In this document: positions 1 through 8,508 of the stretch, one piece after another
Layout: each line of letters begins with the position of its first letter
Position numbering within the stretch: the stretch's first letter is position 1
Assembly (NCBI GenBank): GCA_041652555.1
Contig: JBAZHE010000005.1
Location: 1-64,000, forward strand
Length of the DNA stretch: 64,000 nucleotides
Direction: 5' to 3'
DNA from: JBAZHE01 sp041652555
GTDB taxonomy: Bacteria; Patescibacteriota; Patescibacteriia; Patescibacteriales; WJLG01
Made by a program: the position numbers and the translations under genes
Notes under the pieces: model-generated
What the model was told of the DNA's origin: nothing
Database searches by the model: none
Seen by the model: the letters and a program-made list of their open reading frames with translations, nothing else

Positions 1-354
1 GACGAAGGAACGATTACTAAAATTACCGCTAAGAATAATTTGATTAAAGATTTGACCGATATTAAGAAATTCCAAGAAAAGTATGGGCAGAGAGTTAGCC
101 GAAGAGACACAATGCGAGATAAAGCTATTGCTCAATGCTTAAAACGAAAAAATCAAGCCTGGTGTGACAAAAAAGTCGGTAAAATGTTTGATATAGTGGA
201 ATATCGCTTGAGTAAAATCAACCAAGTGGCTATTAAAGTTAAGTACAATTTGATTTTAATGAAATTAGATTTGTATTTACGCTTGAAGTGGATTAACTTA
301 GAGGGATATAGTATAATTAAGGAAGATGTAAAATATTTAATTAATAACATTTAA
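1..354 (+). CDS. Hypothetical protein, 3' part of a gene that begins before the window
   Basis: The frame is open from the first base (DEGTITKITAKNN...), so the TTG at 40 is probably internal and the gene starts outside the window. The visible 117 residues are basic, with two Cys (in AQCLKR and AWCDKK) and a C-terminal part rich in Leu, Tyr and Lys that looks helical. I do not recognise the family. It ends 3 nt before the next small membrane gene, so the two may be co-transcribed. Confidence 0.5.
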   Translation, partial: DEGTITKITAKNNLIKDLTDIKKFQEKYGQRVSRRDTMRDKAIAQCLKRKNQAWCDKKVGKMFDIVEYRLSKINQVAIKVKYNLILMKLDLYLRLKWINLEGYSIIKEDVKYLINNI

Positions 355-357
355 TTT

Positions 358-672
358 ATGATCAGTATTAAAAAATGTTTAAATTTTTTGCCAATTTTGT
401 TTTATTGGGTAGTATTTTTTATTGTTTTATTTTTTGCTATATTTTTAGGAAAAAATGGGTATAGCGATAATTTTGATTTTTCTGGATATTTGGGAGTTTA
501 TTTATTATTTATTCATCCGTTTTTATTTTTTATTCCTTTTCGATTAATTCGTGTAGAAAAAATGATCGGTAAAATTATTTCTATTTTAACATTTTTAGTT
601 ATTCCATACATCATAATATATATATATGTTTTTTTTGGTTTATTAAATTCTTTCGGACATATAACATGGTAG
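358..672 (+). CDS. Small integral membrane protein of unknown function
   Basis: 104 residues with three strongly hydrophobic segments at about 8-30, 45-65 and 70-97, separated by short basic turns (RLIRVEK). No catalytic motif is visible. Very AT-rich and dominated by Phe and Ile codons. The segment pattern FYWVVFFI, then GVYLLF, then a basic turn, then an Ile/Leu-rich helix matches the broken gene at 806-1173, so the two look like tandem paralogues. ATG start, 3 nt after the preceding stop. Confidence 0.55.
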   Translation: MISIKKCLNFLPILFYWVVFFIVLFFAIFLGKNGYSDNFDFSGYLGVYLLFIHPFLFFIPFRLIRVEKMIGKIISILTFLVIPYIIIYIYVFFGLLNSFGHITW

Positions 673-805
673 TAATGTTTATGTTTTTGTCAATTCTAAT
701 TTTTTAAAGAGTTGGCATAGCCATTTGTTTTGATTACGAATCTGCTTTTTTTATTTTACTTTATTCTATTTTGCGCCACTTATTTTATCGCTTTTTAATG
801 TTTCA

Positions 806-1173
806 ATGAAAGACTTCGGATTTTCTAAGAAAAGATTATTATCATTATTAGGGTTTATGAAAATTAAAAACGTGAACAAAGACGTCATTAGGTCTATTAT
901 TTTTTATGCCTTGGTATTTTTTATTGCTCCCGCATTTATTTTAGAACCGGTTTTGTTGTTAAAGATATAGGATGGTATATTATCTATACTATTTTTGTTT
1001 TTCCTGTATTATCTATAGTATATTTTATTTTTATTTTTAAAAAAATAAAATTTTCGTTTAAAAGATTATTGATGTCTTTATTATTTTTTCTTATTTTTTT
1101 TCTAGCTTCTTTTCTATATTTATCAAGTTCTATCATTAATATGTTTAATAACGCTAAAGGTTTCCCTTTTTGA
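806..1173 (+). pseudogene. Frameshifted small membrane protein, paralogue of the 358-672 gene
   Basis: An ATG at 806 opens 54 codons that stop at 968-970. Near the end of that frame the +1-shifted frame takes over (FVVKDIGWYIIYTIF...) and runs to a TGA at 1171-1173. One extra T in the run 951-954 joins both parts into a protein of about 122 residues with a basic N-terminus and three or four membrane helices. The pattern FYALVFFI, GWYIIY, KKIKF resembles the upstream gene. It is either a real pseudogene or a one-base consensus error. Confidence 0.5.
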
Positions 1174-1209
1174 TTGTTGAATTAATAAAAATAAGCTAAA
1201 AATACAAAG

Positions 1210-1237
1210 AATCAAGCTAAAAATTGGCTTGATTTTT
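1210..1237 (+). terminator. Probable intrinsic terminator
   Basis: The inverted repeat AATCAAGC / GCTTGATT (1210-1217 and 1227-1234) has a 9-nt loop and is followed by TTT. It would end transcripts of the small membrane genes. Its right arm overlaps the -35 box of the next promoter. Confidence 0.45.
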
Positions 1238-1257
1238 GGTTTGAAAAGTGATAAAAT
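1229..1257 (+). promoter_or_regulatory. Promoter for the type III restriction-modification operon
   Basis: TTGATT at 1229-1234, a 17-nt spacer and TAAAAT at 1252-1257. The TG of an extended -10 element (TGATAAAAT) is present. The start would be near 1264, leaving a leader of about 29 nt before the GTG at 1293. Confidence 0.55.
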
Positions 1258-1292
1258 TAAAATTCAATGCTATTTAGTTAATAATATTTATA

Positions 1293-3362
1293 GTGAAAGA
1301 TTATTTTAATTTATCTAAGGAAGATCTTCTTAAGCTTATTGAAAAGCAAGAGGAGGAATTGAAGTCCAAAAAATATGGGCTGTTTTGGGATGCGGAGCGC
1401 GAGCCGGAGCAGGTTGTTTTGGATTGTGAAAATAATCTGCCGGTTTTAAAGCGTGTTAAAGGTAAAGAAATCCGGACTAATAAAGAGGAGGATAATATTT
1501 TAATTGAGGGTGATAATTATCATGCCTTAACAGTTTTGAATTATACGCACAAAGAAAAAATCGATGTGATTTATATTGATCCGCCGTATAATACTGGCAA
1601 TAATGATTTTGTTTATAATGATAGATATGTGGACAAAGAAGATGGTTTTCGGCACAGCAAATGGCTGAACTTTATGGAGAAACGCTTAAATTTGGCCAAG
1701 GATTTGCTAAAAGAAACTGGCGTGATTTTTATTTCAATTGATGACAATGAGGCGGCGCAGTTGAAAATGTTGTGCGACAGAATTTTGGGAGAAGAAAATT
1801 ACTATGGTTGTTTAACCTGGGTTAAGCGTACAAAATCAACAAATTCTGGAAAAGCAAAAAAAATGGTACAGCAGAAAATCGAATACGTGCATGTTTATGG
1901 AATTAAAAACAGGGAAGAATTTGAGGGTTTTGAAATGATATATAGCGGCATCGAAAAGAGTTATCCTCATGAAGGCAAGCTGGGAAAATGTCGATTTGAG
2001 AATTTAGAAGCAACTGATTACGGTAGAAAAAAAAGAGATACCATGAAATTTCCTATCTTAGGAATAAAGCCTCGCCAAGGCAAGAGATGGCAGGTAGGCT
2101 TAGAAGAAGCTAACAGATTAATTGAGAATGATCGAATTGAAATAGTTGGTGGCGTTCCAAAAAGAGTTTTTTATCCTGAAGACGAGGACAGTGAATCGTT
2201 TATTCCTTTTTGGTCTCATTTAGAAGATGCTAAAAGTGCTGAGGATGGAAAAAAACAGTTAGGCGAAATCATTGGGTTTAATCACGGTTTCGACACCGTA
2301 AAACCAATTAATTTGTTATTAATTATATTGAGAAGGTTCAAAAATAATGTTACAGTTCTTGATTTCATGGCCGGATCCGGCACGACCGGTCATGCTGTTT
2401 TGGATTTAAACAAAGAAGATGGCGGCAATCGCAAGTTTATTCTTTGTACTAATAATGAGTTGAATGGATTAGCAAAAGAATTGCGAGAAAAAGGAATGAG
2501 CGAGAAAGAAATCGAGGAATATGGAATTTGCCGGCGAGTCACTTACCCGCGTTTGGAAAAAGTAATCAATGGTTATAAAAACCCCAAAGGTGAAAAAGTG
2601 GCTGGTTTAGGCGGTAATTTGCAGTATTTCCGCACGGACTTAATTAAAAAAGCAAAAAACAAGGATCAAGTTAGAATAGATTTAACACAAAAATGCACCG
2701 AAATGCTTTGTGTTAAAGAAAATATTTTTAACCTTTCTATCGAGGACGAGGACTATAAAATATTTACCTCAAATAAAAAGGACAGATTTTTGTGCGTTTA
2801 TTTTAATTTTCAGGACGACAGTTTTGAAAAATTTTTGAGAGAAATAAAAAAATTATCAGGCAAGAAAACAATCTATATGTTTTCAATCGATGGAAAGGTT
2901 GATAGCAGTTTGTTCGCCGGAGTCGATGACTTTACTATAGAGGAAATCCCGCAAAAAATCGTTGATATTTATAGGCGATTGGTAAAAATGAATATTCCGA
3001 TAAAATCAGATCATATTTTTTCCGATTTTATTAAGGCTAAAGAATGTGTTTTTGTTAAACAAGAAAAAGACGAGGGGGCTAGAATTTTGCGGATTGTTAT
3101 TGAAAAAGTAATTCAGAAAATAGCTCAAAATAATGGGGTAAATATTTTGAAAAATAATACCAAGGAAGAAAAATTGACGATTTTGAACGATAAATTAAAA
3201 GGCGAAAATATTTTTTCTAAAGTTGATTGGGAAGAAAATAAAACTTACATCGCCATTGGCAATCATGCCGCGCACGGTGAATATTCAGAATACGACTTGA
3301 AAAATGCGGAGAATTTTTATCAGCATGTTCAAAAAATAATTGAGCGTTATAATTTACAATAA
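1293..3362 (+). CDS. mod: Type III restriction-modification methyltransferase subunit (Mod)
   Basis: 689 residues. This is an N6-adenine DNA methyltransferase of the beta class: the catalytic motif DPPYNTG is at residues 96-102 and comes before the S-adenosylmethionine-binding motif DFMAGSGTTG at about 357-366. In the family Mod recognises an asymmetric site, methylates one strand and is also needed for cleavage by Res. The central region (about 150-350) is probably the target-recognition domain. GTG start at 1293, about 29 nt after a good promoter. The res gene follows directly, so the system looks complete. The recognition site cannot be predicted from sequence alone. Confidence 0.9.
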   Translation: MKDYFNLSKEDLLKLIEKQEEELKSKKYGLFWDAEREPEQVVLDCENNLPVLKRVKGKEIRTNKEEDNILIEGDNYHALTVLNYTHKEKIDVIYIDPPYNTGNNDFVYNDRYVDKEDGFRHSKWLNFMEKRLNLAKDLLKETGVIFISIDDNEAAQLKMLCDRILGEENYYGCLTWVKRTKSTNSGKAKKMVQQKIEYVHVYGIKNREEFEGFEMIYSGIEKSYPHEGKLGKCRFENLEATDYGRKKRDTMKFPILGIKPRQGKRWQVGLEEANRLIENDRIEIVGGVPKRVFYPEDEDSESFIPFWSHLEDAKSAEDGKKQLGEIIGFNHGFDTVKPINLLLIILRRFKNNVTVLDFMAGSGTTGHAVLDLNKEDGGNRKFILCTNNELNGLAKELREKGMSEKEIEEYGICRRVTYPRLEKVINGYKNPKGEKVAGLGGNLQYFRTDLIKKAKNKDQVRIDLTQKCTEMLCVKENIFNLSIEDEDYKIFTSNKKDRFLCVYFNFQDDSFEKFLREIKKLSGKKTIYMFSIDGKVDSSLFAGVDDFTIEEIPQKIVDIYRRLVKMNIPIKSDHIFSDFIKAKECVFVKQEKDEGARILRIVIEKVIQKIAQNNGVNILKNNTKEEKLTILNDKLKGENIFSKVDWEENKTYIAIGNHAAHGEYSEYDLKNAENFYQHVQKIIERYNLQ

Positions 3363-3363
3363 T

Positions 3364-5724
3364 ATGGCGATTAAAAAATTAAAGCAGTATCAAGAACAGG
3401 CGGTTGACGAATTACTCTTGAAGTCAAAACTGCTTTTAGGAAAAAATTTGGATAAAAGAACAATCGTTTTTCAAGCTCCAACTGGTAGTGGAAAGACTTT
3501 TATGATATCCCAATATATTGAGCAGCTAATTACTGAATTAAAAGATGAAAATATTTGTTTTTTGTGGTTAAGTCCTGGAAAAGGGAGTTTGCACAAGCAA
3601 AGTTATGAGGCTATTAAGAAGGAGTTTCAAGGTTTTCCAGCAGTTTATTTATTGGAAGAAGAATTTTTTGGCTCAAGAAGGACGATCGAGAAGAATGAGG
3701 TTGTGATTGGCAATTGGGAAAAACTTAGCAATAAAGATGGTAAAACTGGCGAATGGAAAAATATCTTAATGAAAGATAAAGAAACTGTTAATTTTAGAGA
3801 GCTAATTACTAATACTAAAAAAGCCGAAATAAAAATAATTTTAATAATTGACGAAAGCCATTCTCGCGACAAGGCAGAAAGAGCTTTTGAATTGCGCAAT
3901 GAAATAATCAATCCGGAAATTACTATTGAAATGAGCGCTACACCGATTTTAAAAGAAGGTCAATATAACGAAAAGGTTTCTGTGGAGCCCAACGATGTTA
4001 TTGAAGAAGGAATGATTAAAAAAGAAATTATTGTTAATGAAAATATTGATAAAATAGACGATGATGAAATAACTTCTCAGGATCTCGTTTTGGAAGCAGC
4101 TTATCAAAAAAGAATCGAACTTAAAAAACAATACGAAAAAGAAGGTTTAAAAATTAATCCTTTGGTTTTGGTTCAATTACCTGATAGTGAAGTTGGAAAT
4201 GACAAAAAAGAATTTGTTGAAAGTTTTTTGGGTGGCAAGGGGATTACTTATGACAACCATAAATTAGCCGTTTGGCTAAGCGAAGAAAAAATAAATCAAG
4301 AGAAGGAGTTTGTTACGCCAAATGATAGTGATGTAGAATTTTTAATTTTTAAGCAAGCGATTGATACCGGCTGGGATTGCCCCAGAGCTCAAATTTTAGT
4401 TAGATTTAGAGAGATAAAGAGTTTGGTTTTTGAAATTCAAACCGTGGGAAGAATATTGCGCATGCCGGAAGCTAAACATTATAAAAACGACAATCTTAAC
4501 AGCGCATATGTTTTTACTAATGTTAAAAGTTTGGAAGTGAAAAAAGAAGAGTATAATCCGAACATTATCAAGTCTATTATTGTAAAAAGGGAAGAGTTGT
4601 ATAAACCATTAAAACTAAGGTCTTATTATAGAAACAGGGTTGATTTCGGCGACGTGACTGCTAATTTTTACGAAACTTTGGAAAGTATTTTATGTGATTA
4701 TTTTAAAATCAGCCAGGGAAAATTTGAATTTGGATTTGCTGAAAAAAATAAAGAAAAGATTGGCAAGAAGATTGATATTAGTAATTTGGAAGGCAAAGAT
4801 GAAATAATTTTAAACAAAAAAATCGACTTAACTCTTTTTGATAATTTGGATCAGGATAAGATAAAATCAGAAGCAAATTTTCAAGCTTATTTGTCGGCGG
4901 ACGATAAAGAGCGCGCCTTTGAAAATTTAATAAAAATAAATTTAAATGGCTTTGCTCCAAAAAGATCGTTGTCTCCGGTAAAAAATGCTTTATACCGTTG
5001 GTTTAAAAAATATTTAAGTATAAATTTGTTTGGCAATGGAATTATTTACATGCAAAATATTGTTTTGAACAATTGGGAAGTCTTTGGCAAGTTATTTGAC
5101 AGAGCTATTATTGCTTATAGGCCGGCAAAGGAAGAGGAAAAAAGAAAAAAAATTGAAGAAATTGAAGAATGGAGTGACGAATGGGAAATTACCGAAAGCA
5201 GAAATTATAATCCAGTCATGTACAAGTCATATGATAGGAGGTTGTCTGTCTATAAGTCGCCAAGGGATAAAAAGGTGTATTTGAATTTTGACAGCGAGAT
5301 AGAGGAGGAATTTACTGATTTTCTTGATAAGAACAAAGATAAAATTTTGTGGTGGTGGCAAAATGGTAATGAGCACATGGCTTTGAATTTTGGCATTAAA
5401 TACGGGGAGGGAAAAACTTTTCAGCCGGATTTTTTAGTGATGTTTAAAAATGGTAAAATTGGAATTTATGATACTAAGGCGGTCGGATATCAAGAGGATG
5501 ATAACAAAGTTAAAGCCGAAGCTTTGCAAAAATATATCGCCGGAGAAAACAAAAGAAAGAAGAAAGATTTTCTTATAGGCGGGTTGGTTGTGAAAAATGG
5601 CGATCATTTTAGAGTTAACAGTGATTTGAAATATGAATCATTTGAGGTGCTAAATAAAGTTAAGGATGCTGGAGTAGAATACGAAGGTAGTAGTAAGAAT
5701 GGGTGGAAGATTTTGGAGTTTTAA
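3364..5724 (+). CDS. res: Type III restriction endonuclease subunit (Res)
   Basis: 786 residues from the ATG at 3364, which lies 1 nt after the mod stop. A TTG at 3340 is in frame but would overlap mod by 23 nt. The protein is a superfamily 2 helicase-like ATPase: Walker A APTGSGKT near the N-terminus, the DEAD-like box IIDESHSRD, MSATP, and a late motif TVGRILRMPE. The C-terminus carries a PD-(D/E)XK-type nuclease motif (FQPDFLVMF...IYDTKA). All expected motifs are present, so both modification and cleavage look functional. Confidence 0.9.
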   Translation: MAIKKLKQYQEQAVDELLLKSKLLLGKNLDKRTIVFQAPTGSGKTFMISQYIEQLITELKDENICFLWLSPGKGSLHKQSYEAIKKEFQGFPAVYLLEEEFFGSRRTIEKNEVVIGNWEKLSNKDGKTGEWKNILMKDKETVNFRELITNTKKAEIKIILIIDESHSRDKAERAFELRNEIINPEITIEMSATPILKEGQYNEKVSVEPNDVIEEGMIKKEIIVNENIDKIDDDEITSQDLVLEAAYQKRIELKKQYEKEGLKINPLVLVQLPDSEVGNDKKEFVESFLGGKGITYDNHKLAVWLSEEKINQEKEFVTPNDSDVEFLIFKQAIDTGWDCPRAQILVRFREIKSLVFEIQTVGRILRMPEAKHYKNDNLNSAYVFTNVKSLEVKKEEYNPNIIKSIIVKREELYKPLKLRSYYRNRVDFGDVTANFYETLESILCDYFKISQGKFEFGFAEKNKEKIGKKIDISNLEGKDEIILNKKIDLTLFDNLDQDKIKSEANFQAYLSADDKERAFENLIKINLNGFAPKRSLSPVKNALYRWFKKYLSINLFGNGIIYMQNIVLNNWEVFGKLFDRAIIAYRPAKEEEKRKKIEEIEEWSDEWEITESRNYNPVMYKSYDRRLSVYKSPRDKKVYLNFDSEIEEEFTDFLDKNKDKILWWWQNGNEHMALNFGIKYGEGKTFQPDFLVMFKNGKIGIYDTKAVGYQEDDNKVKAEALQKYIAGENKRKKKDFLIGGLVVKNGDHFRVNSDLKYESFEVLNKVKDAGVEYEGSSKNGWKILEF

Positions 5725-6047
5725 TAAGCACTTGTGGTAGTTAAAAAACAGAAAACGCCCCTTTTGAGGGCGATTTCAGATACTCCTTCTACACATGAAA
5801 GAAATTAATCTATGTATAATAATAATCAAAGCATCTTGATTGTAATTTGAGGAGAAGAAAATTTAAACAGACATTGTTTATTTGTAAAATCGACACAATG
5901 AAACCGCGCGTAACTAATTTGATAAATACTCTTATTGAAAAGGGGAGCAGAGCTTTTTGGGACTTAAAAGAGGTTATTTCTTAAAAATAAAAATACCATT
6001 TAAACGGGGTCGAATTCGACCCCACTCTATCATAAATATTAAAAGTT
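5725..6047. other. Intergenic region without a convincing gene
   Basis: It holds a weak GC hairpin (CGCCC/GGGCG near 5755-5772) with no T-run on the plus strand. There is also an 18-nt perfect palindrome, GGGGTCGAATTCGACCCC, at 6006-6023. In one frame that palindrome reads NGVEFDP, which resembles the VEFD core of KilA-N domains, so it may be a remnant of another copy. A 28-codon ATG frame at 5898 is too short to support. Confidence 0.3.
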
Positions 6048-6318
6048 ATGGTTAAAATAACCGTACAACAAACAGATATATCAATTCTTGCTTTTCAAGG
6101 AAAAGATTCATAATCCGAATTTTAAAGTGGTCGAATTTGACCACTTTAAATCAAAAGCCGGACTACCAAGCTTTGTAATGAGTGTTTCGGAATGGATAGA
6201 AAAAACCTCAGCAATCGGTATTATTGTCAGAAAAGGGAAATATGGTGGCACATATGTGCATAAAGATATTGCATTTGAATTTGGTTCAGCTATTAGCGTG
6301 CAATTACTAACCAGTTGA
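6048..6318 (+). pseudogene. Degenerate KilA-N domain gene
   Basis: Two frames carry pieces of one KilA-N protein. From the ATG at 6048 comes MVKITVQQTDISILAFQGKD followed by a stop at 6111. From about 6088 in another frame comes IHNPNFKVVEFDHFK...GLPSFVMSVSEWIEKT...YGGTYVHKDIAFEFGSAISV, then a premature stop at 6316-6318. The segment normally linking these parts is missing and the C-terminal half is gone. KilA-N proteins are DNA-binding proteins common in phages and mobile DNA. This copy looks dead. Confidence 0.65.
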
Positions 6319-6399
6319 AAATACGAAAAAAGATCATAAAATAGATGGTTCAGCTATTATGTATTTTTTAATAACTGTATAAGTGGCAACTATCAAGGA

Positions 6400-7155
6400 A
6401 TGCTTGATAGTTCAAAATTTATGCTCCCGAAATTTGATTTAGATAAAATAAAATTTGCCGTTGACCCGCCGACTTTTGCGAAGGCGGTTGGTTTATATGA
6501 GGATGGAAAAGTGAAGAATTTTAAAGAGGGGATTAGTTCGTATTCGGCGGTTGTTGAAGGTGGGAAGAAATATCATGTTTCGATTGAGGCGCGCCGTTTT
6601 GGCCTTGGCTGTTGTGATTGCTATCTGGGGCAGAATGATCAGCTTTGCAAGCATCTTGTGGCATTGTCTCTTTACGCGGTGCTAGCTGGCAAGCCAATTC
6701 CGGATGATGATAAAAAAATAAATACTGAAATACAATGTAGCGGACGATTGGGCGAATTATCAGAAGCGGAAATAGCCGGAGTAAAGAAAACAATTAGCGA
6801 AGCTATTAAATATGTCAAATCTTATGGCGACTCGTCGCGGACATGGTTTGCTTATCAGGATTCTTTGTCCGAGGGTTGTAATCGTTTAATGGCGGTTGTT
6901 TCCGATTTGCCAGTGAGCCTACAAACGGCGAAGTTGCTTATTAAAACTCTTTTGCGTTTAGACAAAAAGCTTTGCACGGGCGGGGTTGACGATTCTGACG
7001 GTACGGTCGGCGGGTTTATTCAAGAAGGCGTTGAAGTGTTAAAAGAGTTTGTCCAGTTGGACAAAAGCATAATTAATGGTTTTGAACTTCTTTGTAAACA
7101 ATCAACTTGTTTTGGCTGGGAAGAGTCGCTGGTGCGGATGTATGACGAAAGATGA
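6400..7155 (+). CDS. SWIM zinc-finger domain protein
   Basis: 251 residues from the ATG at 6400; an internal ATG at 6421 is a possible start. Residues about 70-90 carry the SWIM pattern CxC...CxH (CCDCYLG...LCKHLVAL), a zinc-binding fold for DNA or protein contacts. An upstream part resembles the usual N-terminal segment of SWIM proteins (FAKAVGLYEDGKV). The C-terminal 140 residues are helical and unknown. Its stop overlaps the start of the small frame at 7152. The precise role is not known. Confidence 0.7.
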   Translation: MLDSSKFMLPKFDLDKIKFAVDPPTFAKAVGLYEDGKVKNFKEGISSYSAVVEGGKKYHVSIEARRFGLGCCDCYLGQNDQLCKHLVALSLYAVLAGKPIPDDDKKINTEIQCSGRLGELSEAEIAGVKKTISEAIKYVKSYGDSSRTWFAYQDSLSEGCNRLMAVVSDLPVSLQTAKLLIKTLLRLDKKLCTGGVDDSDGTVGGFIQEGVEVLKEFVQLDKSIINGFELLCKQSTCFGWEESLVRMYDER

Positions 7156-7319
7156 AGCAATTTTTTATTAGATTCGATTGGCGTGGTAAAAGTTATATTT
7201 TTAGTTCCATCGAAGTGGGGGGCTTTTGCATGTTTCCGATTCCACCGCCACTCGGTTTCTTTCCTAGCCGGAAAAAGAAAACAAGATCAGGCAAATCGGC
7301 AAGACCGGCCACGCTGTAA
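7152..7319 (+). CDS. Possible 55-residue protein coupled to the SWIM gene
   Basis: An ATG at 7152 overlaps the SWIM gene stop (ATGA), the classic arrangement for translational coupling. The product begins MKQFFIRFDWRGKSYIF, has a Pro-rich middle (FPIPPPLGFFPS) and a basic end (RKKKTRSGKSA). There is no known family. It could instead be the start of a truncated gene. Support is the overlap and composition only. Confidence 0.3.
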   Translation: MKQFFIRFDWRGKSYIFSSIEVGGFCMFPIPPPLGFFPSRKKKTRSGKSARPATL

Positions 7320-7434
7320 TGAAAGCGCTTGTTTAAAAATCCTTGGAGTATTAATTATATCTCGCTCGATTAGTATTTAATTTTAGCCAGAAAACAGGGG
7401 ATTGCTAACAGGAATGAATTTTATAGATATTTTC

Positions 7435-7463
7435 TTGACTTATTTTCAATCATCTGCTAAATT
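7435..7463 (+). promoter_or_regulatory. Promoter upstream of rpsL
   Basis: TTGACT at 7435-7440, 17-nt spacer, TAAATT at 7458-7463. Transcription would start near 7470 and pass through the hairpin at 7481-7496 before reaching rpsL. Confidence 0.45.
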
Positions 7464-7480
7464 TATAGATATAAAAAATA

Positions 7481-7504
7481 TCCCGATTTTTCGGGATTGT
7501 TTTA
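7481..7504 (+). terminator. Terminator-like hairpin between the rpsL promoter and rpsL
   Basis: TCCCGA, loop TTTT, TCGGGA, then TTGTTTT. If the promoter at 7435 is used, this hairpin lies in the rpsL leader and could attenuate it. Otherwise it ends upstream transcripts. Confidence 0.5.
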
Positions 7505-7524
7505 ATACTGAAAAATATTAAATT

Positions 7525-7939
7525 ATGCCTACTATANNNNNNNNNNAAGGGTCGTGTGAGCAAAAAGAAGAAAATTAAGTCTTTTGCTTTACATCTTACC
7601 AATGACACTTTGCATAGAAAAAAGAAGATTCTTCAAAGAGGAGCTCCTTTTAAGCAGGGTGTTTGTGTTAAGGTTACCACAGTAACTCCAAAGAAACCAA
7701 ACTCCGCTTTACGTAAAATTGCTCGTGTCAGACTATCCAATGGTATGGAAGTAACTGCTTATATTCCTGGAATTGGTCATAATTTGCAAGAACATTCCAT
7801 TGTTTTGATAAAAGGTGGTAGAACCAAAGATCTTCCTGGTTTACGCTATAAGATTATTCGCGGTGTTTACGACGCTCAGGGTGTTGAAGGTCGCCGCCAG
7901 TCCCGTTCTCGCTACGGCGCTAAGCGCCCCAAGGCTTAA
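7525..7939 (+). CDS. rpsL: 30S ribosomal protein S12 (interrupted by an assembly gap)
   Basis: An ATG at 7525 gives MPTI, then 10 N (7537-7546), then KGRVSKKKK... and the full S12 sequence: TPKKPNSALRK, IPGIGHNLQEHS, KDLPGLRY, SRSRYGAKRPK. The two sides are in different frames because the gap length is nominal; the family (MPTINQLxRKGR) predicts five missing codons, 15 nt. The extra residues before GAPFKQGVC match the long S12 form of Gram-positive bacteria. Both streptomycin-site lysines are wild type (TPKKPN and RTKDLPG). First gene of the str operon. Confidence 0.95.
7537..7546. other. Scaffold gap (10 N) inside rpsL
   Basis: Ten N between the codons for MPTI and KGR of S12. The true missing length is probably 15 nt, because 10 breaks the frame and the conserved S12 N-terminus needs five more residues here. 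Confidence 0.95.
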
Positions 7940-7958
7940 ATATAATTTTTAAAATATT

Positions 7959-8426
7959 ATGCGTGGAAAACAAGCTCCTAAAAGAAAAAAAGATGGTGAT
8001 CCTAGATATAATGATCAAAGTATTGCCAAATTTATTTGTTATATAATGAAGGACGGTAAAAAAAGTATAGCCGAAAGAATCGTCTATGATGCTTTTGAAT
8101 TGGTCAAGGATGAAACTAAACAAGATCCTCGTCATGTTTTTAATAAGGCTATGAAAAAAGTTGCCCCGCTTTTGGAAACTAGAAGCAAAAGAGTCGGTGG
8201 CGCAAACTTTCAAGTTCCTATGCAAGTGCGTGGAAACCGTCGCTTTATTTTGGGCTGTCGCTGGATGATCACCGCCGCTAATACTCGCAAGGGCAAGCCG
8301 ATGGCCGAGAAATTAGCTATTGAGATTATTGAAGCTGCTAATGGCACTGGTGCCGCTGTCAAAAAACGCGAAGATGTCCACCGTATGGCCGAAGCCAACA
8401 AAGCCTTTGCGCATTTCGCGCGATAA
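7959..8426 (+). CDS. rpsG: 30S ribosomal protein S7
   Basis: 155 residues, the normal length for uS7. S7 nucleates assembly of the 30S head and binds the 3' domain of 16S rRNA. Recognised by MRGKQAPKRK, IVYDAFELV, GGANFQVPMQV, RWMITAANTRKGKPM and the C-terminal EANKAFAHFAR. It lies 19 nt after rpsL and before fusA, the standard str-operon order. Confidence 0.96.
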   Translation: MRGKQAPKRKKDGDPRYNDQSIAKFICYIMKDGKKSIAERIVYDAFELVKDETKQDPRHVFNKAMKKVAPLLETRSKRVGGANFQVPMQVRGNRRFILGCRWMITAANTRKGKPMAEKLAIEIIEAANGTGAAVKKREDVHRMAEANKAFAHFAR

Positions 8427-8508
8427 TTTTAAGATATCCCCTTAGTAGAGGATGTTTTATTTTTCCTTAATTTATAATTTATCATTCATTATTTATCATT
8501 GAAATTTT

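Noticed and set aside
5755..5772. Hairpin CGCCC/GGGCG after res as a plus-strand terminator
   Set aside because: The T-rich side is on the minus strand, and no gene ends there on that strand.
6121..6150. 30-nt near-perfect palindrome as an operator
   Set aside because: It encodes the conserved FKVVEFDHFK core of KilA-N, which explains the symmetry.
7183..7380. 65-codon frame between the SWIM gene and rpsL
   Set aside because: GTG start without signals, no family features, and overlaps the better-supported coupled frame at 7152.
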